In this document: positions 1 through 13,500 of the stretch, one piece after another
Layout of the letters: every line of letters starts with the position of its first letter
Numbering within the stretch: the stretch's first letter is position 1
From: Omphiscola glabra
Lineage: Eukaryota > Mollusca > Gastropoda > Lymnaeidae
Assembly (NCBI GenBank): GCA_964017045.1
Contig: OZ024794.1
Location: 33,759,682 to 33,823,681 of the forward strand
Direction: 5' to 3'
DNA: 64,000 nt
Notes under the pieces: generated by a model
The model's database searches: none
What the model was told of the DNA's origin: nothing
Seen by the model: only the letters and a program-made list of their open reading frames with translations
Position numbers and translations under genes: made by a program

Positions 1-1568
1 TCAAGGTTTGTTCCTTCCATTGCTATGGGTGTGTTGCTTGATGTAACTCCTAAACGATCTTGTAAATATGTTTTTCCTTATATGCTCTTCAAGATTTAAC
101 TCAAGTAATTTAGACTGACCTTTGCATTGTTCTCTTTAGTCTCCGTTAGCCCATAAATGTTCAAAAGCATTGCAGATGATGCCACTTATCTTTATATATA
201 TATATATATATAGGTTGCCTTCCCTAGTGCTAGGCTCACTTTTATAGCGCAGTACCCCAGCCTAGGGCGAGGCTCACTTATATAGCGCAGTACCCCAGCC
301 TAGGGCGAGGCTCACTTATATAGCGCAGTACCCCAGCCTAGGGCTAGGCTCTCTGCGCTTCACATAAAAATTAGCAATTACAGAAACGCAAACATTTAAA
401 AACAATTGGTGAAAAGCTTGACCTCATCCACCCAAGTACTATTTACCCCTGTCTAGCCATGGCCAGAACAGTTTATGCAATGCCATTTTTGCTTGAAACA
501 CAAATGGTTTGTGATCTTTGCTTGCATCAAAGGGGGGCAACACATATTTCAAACGGACGTGATTCTATTTTACCCCTTGTCATCAGTGACATCTACAAAG
601 CATTAAATCTTCCCTCATGTATAGGTGTTGTGGAATAATAAACATTTAATGTGCAGTGTTCCCTTTGTTGGGACTTGATGTTTTCATTGCGTTTGAATTG
701 ACAAGATATCCAAGTTGAAGAACTGACAAGAATTGTATCTCTCATTGTTTCCCATTGCTACGCACCGGTGTAGGTTTTTGAACATTTAATTTGTTTTAAT
801 ATTATTAACTGAACAATACGTATCAAAGAACTGAAAATACCAGACTGTCCAGAAAAGCTACACCAAAGCTAGTAATACAAACAAAATTCAATTTTATTAT
901 GCCATTATATTTATACAAAATATGTAATCAAATTGACATAAATACACATAAAAAAATATACCAACTTACAGCACAGCAAGGGAAAAGGTTCAATGGTCGA
1001 AAGATACAAATATTAATTTTATGCACATAAATAAAGAGTACAATCTTGTAAGTATATTACGTCTTGTAAATTTCTAGGTAAATTAGCAAAAATCTCCCCC
1101 GCCCAGAAAAGCTGACTGTCTATATATAGGGTTTAAATCAGAATCCTCTAAAAAAGAAATTCTAGAAATTGTATCACCTGATAGTATTCTTTAGAACAAA
1201 TAGAACTATTAGAACTTAAATAACCTTTTCCCACTCAAGGGAAGGGTTGGTAAAAAGGATTGGCGATATAAATTTAATCGGTGACGTATGTATCAAAACA
1301 AAAATGGGGAAGCAAGTGGTGGATGTCACTTTGCTACATTGAAGTAAAACTAGGCTTACACATATGCAACAACAATCATTGTCGTGGGCTTGTCTGTTTA
1401 TTATAAAATAAATATATTTTTGTGTGGGCATTAAAATAAAATATAGAATTGGCGAATAAAAGACATTTTCTGTTTTGAAAAACGTTATTTATTACATCTG
1501 ATTTTTATATGTTGTTTCAATGTTATTCCTCCTTTGCATTTAATTTGTTATGTGTTCCTGTCATACAG
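1..1568. other. NDRG intron or upstream sequence
   Basis: AT-rich non-coding sequence before the first recognisable exon. It holds (TA)n at about 197-212 and a minus-strand SINE tail with 38-bp tandem units. I found no convincing exon for the missing NDRG N-terminus here. Confidence 0.6.
197..420 (-). mobile_element. SINE-like retroposon 3' end with 38-bp tandem tail
   Basis: On the minus strand the sequence reads toward a hairpin, then CGCTATATAA and a (TA)n tail. The block is repeated about three times with a 38-bp period (agtacc at 251, 289, 327). The outer hairpin GCGCAG...CTGCGC spans 323-358. The same conserved tail is found at 44431-44495 and 50209-50262. The 5' boundary is uncertain. 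Confidence 0.5.
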
Positions 1569-1589
1569 CCAGGGATGCCTGGTTTTCAG
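1569..1589 (+). CDS. NDRG 21-nt microexon
   Basis: Candidate exon of 21 nt encoding PGMPGFQ in phase 0. It follows a pyrimidine-rich tract ending tcatacag and is followed by donor gtaaaa. It is only 119 bp upstream of the next exon. Being phase 0 and a multiple of three, it could be skipped without changing frame. It contains an ATG that could serve as a start if an unseen alternative promoter lies just upstream. Confidence 0.6.
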
Positions 1590-4500
1590 GTAAAAATCAT
1601 TTTGATTGTTTGTAACAATGTAAATTAAAAATAATGGAAGGAAAAGAAAATGATTGGAAAGAACAGAGATATTGGTATTTTTTATTGGAAATTGTTTTCT
1701 AATTTCAGGGGGACTTGAAGCACAGCCAGTTCATTATTCTGACAGTTCACGACTTAGGATGCAATCGTAAGTAGACACCAAACATTGATGTTCTTATCTA
1801 TTGTATGGATAGGGGTAGCAAACTGTTGGTGCTTTTAAAGTGGCTACAAATAACTTTAACATTGTTTCATTTATATTTCCAAAAGCTTTGGGTATATGTT
1901 CCAAAACTTTTACATTTGAATTTAGGTTAAAAAAACTACTAAACTTAAACTTCAGGGTCGTTGTGTAAATCTGGATTAAGTTATTATTGACAAAATACCA
2001 ATAGTTGATCTGCTCCACCAAATATTTTTATTACACCATTTCAACTCTTGATAGCGGGAGGTTTAATTGTCTATCGTTTAACCTTAGATTCCATGTGGAC
2101 CAACTTCCTGGCATCGCCCTCCATGGAGGAGATCAACAGGCGTGGTGCCTTCATACATGTGGATATCCCAGGTCAGGAGGATGAAGCTCCAGATCTGCCA
2201 GCTGAGTAAGTACATACTGTACATGTCAGCCTTTTGTCAGCTTCAGGAGCGCTTTTATAGATTACTCACTACAGCAATAGTTTTGTTTTTTTCCACACTC
2301 CTTATTTGCTTCTTCCTCTGTCTGAAATTATAATATTTTCAATCTCAGATGAACTTTTAAAATTATGGTTCAGTTATAAACTAGCTAATGCAATTCCATT
2401 GGTAATTTTAAAAAGAAAATGGACCATTTTTTGTATGAACAGCTGGTTCAGACTTTGGGCTTAGTTTGAGACATGAATAAACTATTTTTTTAAGGTGTTA
2501 GTTTTTTTTTTTTTTTTAAATCTTTTTTTAAAAAACTTGCTGGTGTTGTAGGTATTGCAGTTATCTATATCAGTCCTGTTTGTATATACATGTCTATATT
2601 TTCATGACATTCTTATCCATTTTTCCATTGCAACAATTTGGTATCTGGCAACTTGATGAAATTAATAATTCAGTCGTCAAAAGACAAGTTTACTGTACGA
2701 GTTATTTTTGCTCATTTCAAAATAAAATCCTGGATCAGGCTAAAAAGTCATGCTGGGTTTAAAAAAAAAAAAGTAAATTCAGCAGATCTGTTTTAAAAAT
2801 GAAACCACGGACGGGTTAAGGAGGCATAATGCTACGCTCATCATGATGATATGAGAAGTTGAGAAATATCTTAAATAGTAATTAATAAAATCAGTGATTA
2901 ATACCTACTCATCCCCACCTTTAATTCCCTTGAGATAATTACGCGAGTGTGTGAACTGTTTCCATTATGAAACAAAGATAGTGTTTAAGAAAAAAGATGT
3001 AACGCAGACACCAACTATGCTTTTTTTATTGATCATTATGCTCTCGGTTCAAACCGTCTCTGAAATCAATCACCGATTAATGCTGCACTCCGAACGACGC
3101 CACTCCATGCCAAGTGTTGGATGATCCGGTTGAGTGTCACGCATTTCGCTCAGATGTAACCTAATCGTTTCACTCAGTGCAGCGGTGGTGGCAGCCGCCT
3201 ACCAAAACATTGATAATGCCTTTAATGACTAGACATTTCACAACCGCCATGAACACTCATCTTTATCCTTTGATCAATACTCGACTACTTAGTTTCTCTA
3301 GTTTGGAATTTTAAAGAGGAAAACTAATTTAGGAAGGGAAGAATAAAAAAAACCAACATTCCGCCAGGTATAGATTGCTATGTTGGGTTACAATCAATGG
3401 CATTTTAAATCCGGATTCATTTGATAGAACAGTGCGTTGTCCACTCGCGCATACACGATAGAAATAAAAGGCACACAACTGATAGCGTAGACTGCAGTAA
3501 TATGAAGGGGGATATGTTCATCTATGTGGAACAAAGACAAACTGATATAATTTCACCTTAAAAGCTTTACACTAGGTCACAATGTATGATGAAAAGATTC
3601 ATGGCAGAATAAAAGTAAAATTATTTCTTGTTCAGATTCGATTTTCTTTCACTTGGTAAAGTGGCAATGGTACTGAAAGATATGATTATGGACCGAATTC
3701 TGATCTATTTCCTACCAGTATTATTTGTCATTAAATGCTTTATTTAGTTTACGCAATTATATTACATTCACTAAATAAATGTATTTGAACTGTAAAAAAA
3801 GACATCACGGCCCAATGCACCAAGCAATGAATGTGTCTTAGTAAGCGACTACTTAGTCTGTAGATGGATTGTTATTAAAAAAAAACTGCTCTAAGAGTCC
3901 AACTAAACGTTAACTAATGTCTGTTTGTGTCTGTGCTGTGACAGATACCCACCAAAGAACAAGTCCGGGTTGAACATTTGGTAAAGCCAATTCTCTAACT
4001 CTTTATTTTTATCATCGTCTGTTTGATCTCGGCAGTGAGACGAGATCTCGAGACTCTATGCCTGGGTTGTCGTGATCGTGCTGCGTAAACTTTCGGTTGC
4101 CTAACTTTTGTAACTTTGGTTCTATATTTGTTTGTTCTTTTAAAAATAATTATTAATTAAAAAGAAAAGAGTTGAGGAAAAAATAAACGTATGTGTGTTA
4201 CCGAAAAAACAACAACAATAACATTAAAAATACCTGTGTTTCCTTTGGCTTATGTTAAAACACCTGTTGTTTTTTTTTTGTTTTTTTTTTCGTTTGCGGG
4301 CTTTATTTCCTTTGGTTGAATTTTGAAATGATTTTAAAGTAATATTATGCATGACATTTTTGATAGACTATTTTGCATGTCTAGCTTAGAAATAAATAGT
4401 CATACCATTTACCACAGAGTCGTTCAAATAGTTTCTACACGCCGTGTCGCGTCTACAAGACATTGAAATAGAGCGACGGGATCTTTATAGTAAATCTGGC

Positions 4501-7500
4501 CAAGTTTGCTCGAAAAAGCCGACTGATATTCTAATAAATGATTGCTGTCCTGATCCACTAGACATTGGGCATCTTCCCTTCGGCCCACTCCAATAAATGG
4601 TCGCCAAGTTCTCCATGTTATCCATGTAATCCAAACACAGCGGTACGAAGGTTTTCAGATGTGTGATTTAAAAAAAAGTTTGCTTCTACACGTTAAATCT
4701 CGGCAAAAACGTTATTTGTAACGCAGCAGTATGTGCGTCTTGGCAATAAGACGCTCAACCATGTTTCTCTAAAGTTATTTCCGGACTAATAATTTTAATA
4801 ACAGTTTCAATTGAAATTTACTATTTTAAGTTATATTCCAGCTGCTGCAAAAATAGAAGGGAACAATACAGATTACCCCCCCCCCCCCACACACACACAC
4901 TTTTTTTCCCCTCTCTCCATTCTTATCAACCCCAAAAGAAATAATACACGTATCGTGTTGGTGGGCTAATAATAATGAAAAGATTCACGACATTGGCCTG
5001 TGAAAATACAGGACTACACTATATACCAATTATTTTAGGTCTGAGCTCTTTTTTTGACAGTGTTATTTCATAATATTTTTTGTGTGATATGGGTGATATC
5101 TTTTTAAAGACTTTTTAAAAAAAACAACTTTAAACATATAAAAGAAGCTGCTTATAATGGAGTCAAAACGAACTTATAATTCCAATTATACAATATAAAA
5201 TGTACGTAATTAAAAAAATTAGCAATTTCCTTAATTAAAAATTTTAAAAAATGATACAGCTATGTTGGAAATATTGTCATTTTGAGTTTGTTTGGTATTG
5301 CGACGGGTGAGCCATTTGTTACACAACGCTATTATGATGCCGCACCAAGTGGAGAATTATTGTATGGGAGGCTTGTAGACCACCAGCTCCGCGCTCATGT
5401 TGTGTTGTCTAGATGTCCACAATGTTCCATGGTCGGTGTGGTGTTGGCTTGCTGTCATCACTGTTGTGTCCTCTGTCTCTAAGTGTATTCACTCTTGGTA
5501 TTAATTGTCGCTTGGAATTGTTTTCTGCTCAGGTGCACTGTATGCTTGATTGCGTGACGTCAGGATTTCGTTATTGAAAATTGGGACACACTGTTGGCAG
5601 TAAGAAACACATTGGGTCTAAGGAGTGCAAATTTCTCATCATGTCGGATTAAGGGGGCTAGAAAAAAAAACAATTGGTAAAATAAGTCCTTTTTTTTTTT
5701 TTTTTTAAAAGCTGCCCTAGTAGTTACTACATTAAAGTATCCTACACTTATCATAACCTTCATTCTCTTCACTCGAAGATAAAGAAAAATAATTTAGAAC
5801 TCATTAATTTTACCGCTCTAGGTGTTTAAATGTAGACACGCATCAATTTGTATATATTATCAAATACATAATTTCTCCACACACACACACACACACCACA
5901 CACATACACACACACATACACACACACACCACACATACACACACATACCACACACACACACACCACACATACATACCACACACACACACCACACATACAT
6001 ACCACACCACACACACATACCACACACACACACCACGCACACACACCACACACACACACTACACACACACTTTTTCAAAGGTTGTGAAATTTCGTAACTT
6101 TGCCGGATGAAAAGATTTCAGGGTCCTTGGTTGATTTAATTGACTCAATTTATGATGGTCGGGAATCTCACCTAGCCAATAACCTCCAAGGACAGACTGC
6201 GGGTAAACATCGCCGGTAAACAACGCTTATTGATGAAAGCACTTTCCTAAAATGGTATGACCTTGGTGACCAGTCTTGCATCATAGTCCCTAGCGTGCAA
6301 ATGTTGGGCCACTTTACTGGTGCTACTACAACTCTCCGTCGTGCCTGCCCACTATTTTTGTTCTATTCTCCAATGGTTTCGGTCAATACTTTCTGACTTG
6401 ATCAAGTTCTTCTCTGTGTGTTGCCGTGACAGTAGTAGAATTTGTCATGATTCCCGTTTTAAATTAAATTTAAACCATGTAAGCCAACCAGCCCCCTCTC
6501 CCCCAACCCCTGGAACCTAGACAGATACTGTCTGACTGAAACAATATCCCACTGGGCAATTGTGTTGCCGTTATAGTCAACGGTGGAGAGTTTCCTATGT
6601 ATATCTATCAGCATTCATTTTAGTTGAAGACATTCCTCTACTGTTGCCATCTTATTCCCTGTAGACACGAAATAAACTGTCCCCTATTCGGCGAAGCTTC
6701 CAACTTTATAATCTGGCCAACAATGTGTTATTTCTTTGTTTCTTTGTTTTTTTTTGGTTTACTTTCCTTGTTATGTGGACACAGTGGCCTTGATTTTCTC
6801 TGGAAAAAGATAGATCTTTTAATTAAATTGACGTCGGCTACGTTTATTTTATTTGGATTATTTTGAATATTTTATCTTTGCAGAGAGATGGATTGTTTTT
6901 AATTAAAATGTCATGCAAATAATTCATCTTGTTTTGGAACTATAAACAAAACGCTTTAATTAGCCGAGATCAGGCAATAATTTCCTAAATTGTAGTTTAC
7001 CAGCTGGTAAGCAAGTTGCTAAAGCGGACCCCCCCCCCTTGCTTTTGTGTGTGTGTGTGTTGCTCAGATGTCTCCTGTAGACCATGACATTTGTTGATGA
7101 TGCCATCAAGTCATGTCTAATGTATTCAGATGTTTCACTTTCGTTGAGCTGCACCTGTCACCACTATATGCCTTATTTGAATAAACTCAGACGTCCTCTG
7201 CATTGGTCGACGTTACCCGTAGAAGATATTAATTCAGTGTATTTGGATTCTTTGGGGGAAAAAAAGCACCCCCCCCCCAAACCCATTATTTTCGGTTAAG
7301 TTACAGTAAAGCGGGGTGATTGTTTTCTCAACAAAATAAATTATGATAACTTACTAATATATATATATATATATTCTAACTTTCAAAATAAAATAAAAAG
7401 ATACTCGACCAACAGTTTTTCTTTTCAGTCAGACGTTTGTTACACGTAACTGACAATTTTGAGCACGCATGGGACTAGGAAACATTCGATTTTTGTTATT

Positions 7501-10500
7501 TGTTTATGGTGCTGGCATCATGCCATCGGGGTGAGCGATGTGATGTGTGGGTCTGTTGACATTCACCCCAGTCGTGCAATGACGTCGGAAGAAACTTGTG
7601 AATGAACTAAAACACGCTTTAGAAAATCAGGCTATTCGAAATACATTTGACACAATTTGTTTTTGAATTGAATATCAACACAATATGTTAACATTAAACA
7701 GCAATCGGTAACACGAAAATGCCACTGAAATTAAACGGTGCTGCTTCTGATGGCTCTATTAAAATTGGTGGATTTGTGTGACTGGACAGCAAAGCCTTAC
7801 GCTCTCCGTCTTGACATCGGTTTGCTTGACGCCCCAGAGCTTAGCACAAACTGACTAAGGGGTCGCCTGCTGTAAACTGACACTAATTGTTATACATGCC
7901 CTGCACGCTATAATCTATAGCGCTTAAGGATTCCCGAGGCCCTCTTTCGTATCTTCTCGATTCATATTCTGAGATCTCGGAAACTGTTTTCCGTCAGGAA
8001 ATTAATTTAATGACAACCACATGATTTGAGCAGTTTTCTTACGAAACTATAATAATGAATGGATCCACAATATGGTCTTAAGTGTGCAGTACTGGTCGGA
8101 GACTTTAGTAGTATACGTCTGTCATGTCCTGATTTGTACGAAGTAAAATAAATACTTCGTCACAAGAAAGGTTTATGGGCTTTTTCACAGGCTTTCGATG
8201 GTTATAACTCGGCGGTCAGTTGCGACTGTGACTCCCCAAACCTTCTTGACGTCAAACATTCCGAACGTGACATGGAACTTCTCTAATGAAGTTTATCAAT
8301 CGATGGGATGGAATTTTCTATTGACATGGGTACATCCAGTGAAATGAGATTGCCTGGTGTATATATATATATATATTTGCATGCTGTCGTCCACTAGACC
8401 CTTAACCCCCCCCCCCCCCCCCGATTGTCCGACTTAAAACGACCCCCCGTCTCCGTGGACGTCCTTATGGACGACCCCTGAGACGATATGATTTCGTTGA
8501 AACGGAAAGGCCAACGCTTGGCTGCATGACGAGATTTCGAAGGTTAGAAGTCAAGTAGCACATCACAGTTGCATTATCAATTTTAGCTGCTTTGGCCTTG
8601 TAGTCGCACGCCTTTAACTCCTGAACTGTGCACTGCTTCAACAAGGTATTGATTCCTGGCTATTTGCAAAAAATTCAAACTACTTTCATCACTAAATAAA
8701 AATAAACACAAGCAGAAACGCAAACCCCATCCTTTCCAAAGGCGGATACTGACGAGCATTCATCTAATATTTGGATATATTTATATTAATCTTTTGGTCT
8801 GCGTATGCGGTAATTTTATTATACATTTCCTCTATACTTCTGTTCTCTTAATATTTGAGCTTTTATTCTACTTGCTCACACAATGTTATTTAACACGTTT
8901 TTACTTTAAAAAATACTCTATATTGCTGTAAATGATAATTTCTTCGTGTTGTTAAAAAAAAAAAAAAAAGGAGACTGTAAGGGTGATCATACACTAGGTC
9001 CGGATTTTAAGACTGACGACGAGACCGGTTGCTCGGTAGAACTGTACATCGGACATTGTAGAATTGAGAATACATTGCAGCCGATCGCATCCGAATTTTT
9101 ATTGTTTATCATAACAACGGCCTTGACCCTGCTGTCTTTCCGGTGACGAGTATTAAACTAAACATAGATTTTAAATGAGCTTGTTGTATTAAAAAAACTG
9201 GAATATATGAACATATGTTTTATTTGATGAAGAATCCATTATTAAAATTATTATTTTCAGAATGAACCATTATACTTTTGACTACCTACATACAGTGGTA
9301 TGCTTTGTTGGTGCAAAGTATAAATTAAATTATTAATTGTTGACAGTGGGGCATAGTGCAGCAGAGTGACAGTGGTATTTTCGTTGAATCAAATCTATAC
9401 AACCACATAGGAACGGGGTCTTTCCCCTTTCCTTAACCAAGACAGATACCTGGGATCAATAAATACACATCTTCCATATGTTTTTCTGGGTGACCAAGGT
9501 TATCTGATGCGACCATACACAACCAGTGGTGATACTGTATCACGAGAAATTGAAGTTTACAATACAGACATAGTCGGGCCAGTTGAGTGTGCATTGGGCT
9601 TACTTGTTGCACAATGGAGATTCTTAAAACAGAATTCAAGTTGATCCTAAAAATGTGGACAAACTAGTCATTTCTGAAGATCAGTTGGACATGTTATTAG
9701 CTTCAAATACAACAGCTGGTAACGCTACAAGATCACCAACGGGAAGATCACAACGAATATAATTGAGAAGGGAATGATGCATATAATATCCGTGATTGCT
9801 TTAAATTTAATTTTAACATTTAAGTTTAAGGAGCAATTGACATCCAGTACTGGTACAATAAAATAGACTTTTACGTCCCATGAAAATGTAAAATATATTT
9901 TATGAATTGATTATGAATTGATCCACGTTGATCTTTTTCCATAATAATTTAGTGATAGCATTACCGTGTGCTACAGAATCAATGGCATTATCCATGCTAA
10001 TTTAATATTTGTTTATAAACAGTTTAATTTAGTTTTCTTTTAAAATTTAGATTAAATATAATTTATAAATTTGGTAAAAGCATAAATATTCTACATGGAA
10101 CTATATTTATTAACTGTATTTATTATGTTAAAATTATATTTGATTCATTATTGTGTAACAAAAATATATCCTAAATTCAAGTGATTGACATTTCTTTGAA
10201 CTTTGAACTTATTTTCCAATGTTACTGTTTTGCAGGTCTAACAGTAACAGGATATGCAAACTTCAAAATAAATGCATACTTGTTATATCTAATTTTCATT
10301 TCTTAATTGCTATTTCTAATTATAATTATATTTAGCTATTATATGATCAAGTTTGTTCAAAACAATTTGGTTTTATTTACCTAATCTTCTTGCAATAAAA
10401 AATAAACATTGACCTAGACACGCAGCGCCGCCATTCGCACCCGGGTACCATTAGGCTCAATGCTATTCAGATGCCATTTGTTGTAGTGTATTTTAGTTAA

Positions 10501-13500
10501 AATGAAGAATTAAGTTTACAAACGCATAGTACATTCAATTATCTTTCATTTCATACCTCATTTGGTCTTAAAAACCCAACAATAATATTTTTAATAGTTT
10601 TTTAATCCCAAACTCTCACTTCTGGTACCCGGGTACCAATAGGTGCAGCCTTTATCCAAATGTCGCATAAGAGATGGAATCGGTGGGCCGTCGAGCGTGA
10701 GCTCTTAATGCCCCCCCGGCGCTCCCCCACACAAACCAAAGCACTGAAGGACTTAACCCGACTCCAGCCCGTGCGGGAGGGCGCCGGGAACCCCCCCCTT
10801 GACCTAGGGGAGGCCCGGTCGACCGAGGACGCTGCGTTTAAAGCGTCCGCAGTTAACTCTCTGTGGGTCAGGACGGCTTTGCTTCCACTCCGGTGGTTTG
10901 GTGTTGCGTTACCAACCCCCACCGCCCAAGGAGTCTTTCGGTCGGGACGTTGGTAGTGGCGGGACGAAACGGTTGCCTAGGGGCGGCTTTCTCACGGCCG
11001 CGTAGTTAAAATCATCGGCATGGGTTTTGAGGGCCACCCAAGCCTCATACCCATTAACAGCAACTAGTAATCATGTTAGTGGCAGCTCCCGTTGCGTTGG
11101 GAGTCATGCGTTTGGCCGGGGTTTTTTAGCTTCGGGTGGACAAGTCCCCCCTACTAGTCCGCCACGCCGCGAAGAGGCAAAACCCCATGTGGACGCCCCC
11201 GAATTTCTTCGAGGACGCGGTCGCTTTCGCAACCCAGCAGCCTTTATCCATATCGATCGAACTAACTTAAAATAGTAATAAAATAAAATCATATGCCCAC
11301 TCCCGCCACTCACTTGTTGTATTGAGCTCTTCTGCTATTTTGTGCTAAAGTTTACTACCAATATCCCTATTGTGGTAATTTTTCGTTTTGTCCCATAGTG
11401 GCATGCGGTCATGAACTAGGGATATTAGCTTGTCTATTTCTACCATTTTATTTTATTCAGTTCTATAATTTGTATTTATCTTAAATTACTTTTATTGGAT
11501 CCGAATGAATCCTACACACGGATGATGCAAAGAAGACCTGCAATGACGTCATTTGCTTGTTTTTTTTTAAATTTAGCTTCGGATCATTCCGTCGAACATC
11601 GCTCTAATTATATGGTTGCTATGTCTCATAGTGGAGAGCGATCATCCACTTGAGATTTTAGTTTATCAATTTCTACCATTTTTATTGATAAAATGCTACA
11701 ATTTGTATATATTTAAATTACTTATGATGGATCCAAAGGAATAATACACAAATGAAAGGCTATTCTAGATTTTAAGGTGACATTTTTGTACAAACAATCT
11801 GTAAAAAATTACATGCCGCCATTTTAATTGTTTTTAAAATTAGCTTCGGACAGCTCTGGCGAAAAAAACAAATAAGACCGGCGCGCGTTACCGACTTTCA
11901 CCGATGACGCCTGAGCAAATGTAGCTGTGTTCACTTTGTTATTGCATTTGTTTTTTTATACCGATCCAGTCTTGTCGTCAGTCTTGGAATCCGGTGAAAT
12001 CCGGACCTAGTGTATGATCACCCTAATCAATTTTCATTTACAATAAAAATCTGTATAAAGCCGAGCCTTTAAAAAGTTGAATAAAATGACAATTTCTTGC
12101 ATTAATACATTTTTCGTTTTAATCCCAGGTCTATAAGAAATGAAAGAAACATTTAAAATGTTGCTATAACATGTAAACAACAGTAAATCTGTTAAGTTTA
12201 AAAAACAAAATGTTTTTTGTTTTTTTTGGTGTGCCGCGGAAATCTGGGAGGGGTCTAGGCTTGCCGTGAGTGAAAAAACATTTCCCAGCACTGCTTTTAG
12301 TCCACGCTTTGTTCCAGGCCAGAAGCCGCCTTCCATCGATTGTGGGGGATTTCATTGGGTTTTGTTTGTTTTATAGTGATGAGATGGAACTACTACGTAG
12401 ACGCCCTTGATGAAATGACCGAATATCTCTATACAGCCGAGTCTTTTGGAGGCATAAGGAAGTACTGCTATTTTTGTACTCTTGCCCATTGGCACAATGG
12501 TTAATGACGCGAGAAGCATTTGGATGCAAATAATAGTGCGATGACACGCGCTAAATACCGCTGTGCTATTTGTAGCTGTGTGAGCATTTCACATTGGATA
12601 TTTTTATTTAATAAATGTATTTATGTTGCAGATTTTTCCAAATGTTGATACTTTCATTTTTATTTGCAAACCTTGATGCACTCTTTAACCTTTCTTTCCC
12701 TTTGTTTGTATTTTTGTGTGTGTGGTGGGAAGAAAAAAAAAAGGGGGTGGGGTTGATTCTCTATTTTATAAATCATTTGCAATTGTAGATACATCTCTTG
12801 TCACTCTTACCTCTCTGAGTGGGTATGATTTCAATCATAATCATGTTATTTAACCCATTTGTGGCTGTCTGCTCCATGTCTTCTATGTTGGAGCATTCCA
12901 AAAAAAAAAACAAAAAAAACGTTTCAACACTATTCCTTTTGACCCTCGTTTGTAATTTCGGTTTGCACGGTAGGATATCCAACATTGCTGCATGCTGACT
13001 TTTTTTTTTTTTTTTTGAAAAAGGACTTTCCAATATGCGTAGTTTGTGCCGGAAGCTCTATGAAATGAACAATTTTGAATAGCCTGTCTGTGCGCCAACC
13101 TTTGATCTACAGAAGAAAAGGAATACCATCGTTTGCCATTTACGTTCAGATTCTTGCTTTTGAATCAATATTTTATTTTTTATTTTAAAAGTATAGAACG
13201 TTCATGGAACGTACGTTGGTTTCAGTTTCTACAATTTTTTAAACATTTGTGTGTGTGCTGCGTATTGCATAATAATGCCTTCGACACTCAATATATTTAT
13301 AAAAAAAAAACCTCACCTTTAACCAAATTATGTGGAAAATCCTGTTTCATTATAAAATGCTATTAGCCGGAGATGTTCACAACAATGATATGCCTAGTGA
13401 CTATTTTTTTAAATAAAGAATTGTGATCTGTTCCGCCCCCACCCACCCCCCACCCCCCAAACAAAAACCAACAAAAACCAACAACAAAAACCAACAACAA

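Larger units (their letters stand above)
8981..12023 (+). mobile_element. PIF-Harbinger-like DNA transposon, degenerate, 3.04 kb
   Basis: Terminal inverted repeats: GGGTGATCATACACTAGGTC at 8981 and its reverse complement ending at 12023. The match then continues as an imperfect second block (AAGACTGACGACGAGACCGG at the left; AAGACTGACGACAAGACTGG when the right end is read inward) after an indel. The flanks are TAA on both sides (8978-8980 and 12024-12026), a 3-bp TWA target duplication typical of this superfamily. Inside is a frameshifted DDE transposase relic at 9347-9762 and a GC-rich island at about 10430-11260. It lies within an NDRG intron. Confidence 0.88.

Noticed and set aside
5282..5482. 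66-codon frame with a balanced composition
   Set aside because: The start is not ATG, there is no convincing acceptor or donor in NDRG phase, and no family match.
5822..6097. Several overlapping 70-91-codon frames (His/Thr and Cys/Val rich)
   Set aside because: They are translations of the (CA)n tract in different frames.
10602..11313. Pro/Arg-rich frames of 69-106 codons on both strands
   Set aside because: Opposing frames in a GC-rich repeat island; length is explained by few AT-rich stop codons. No domain recognised.
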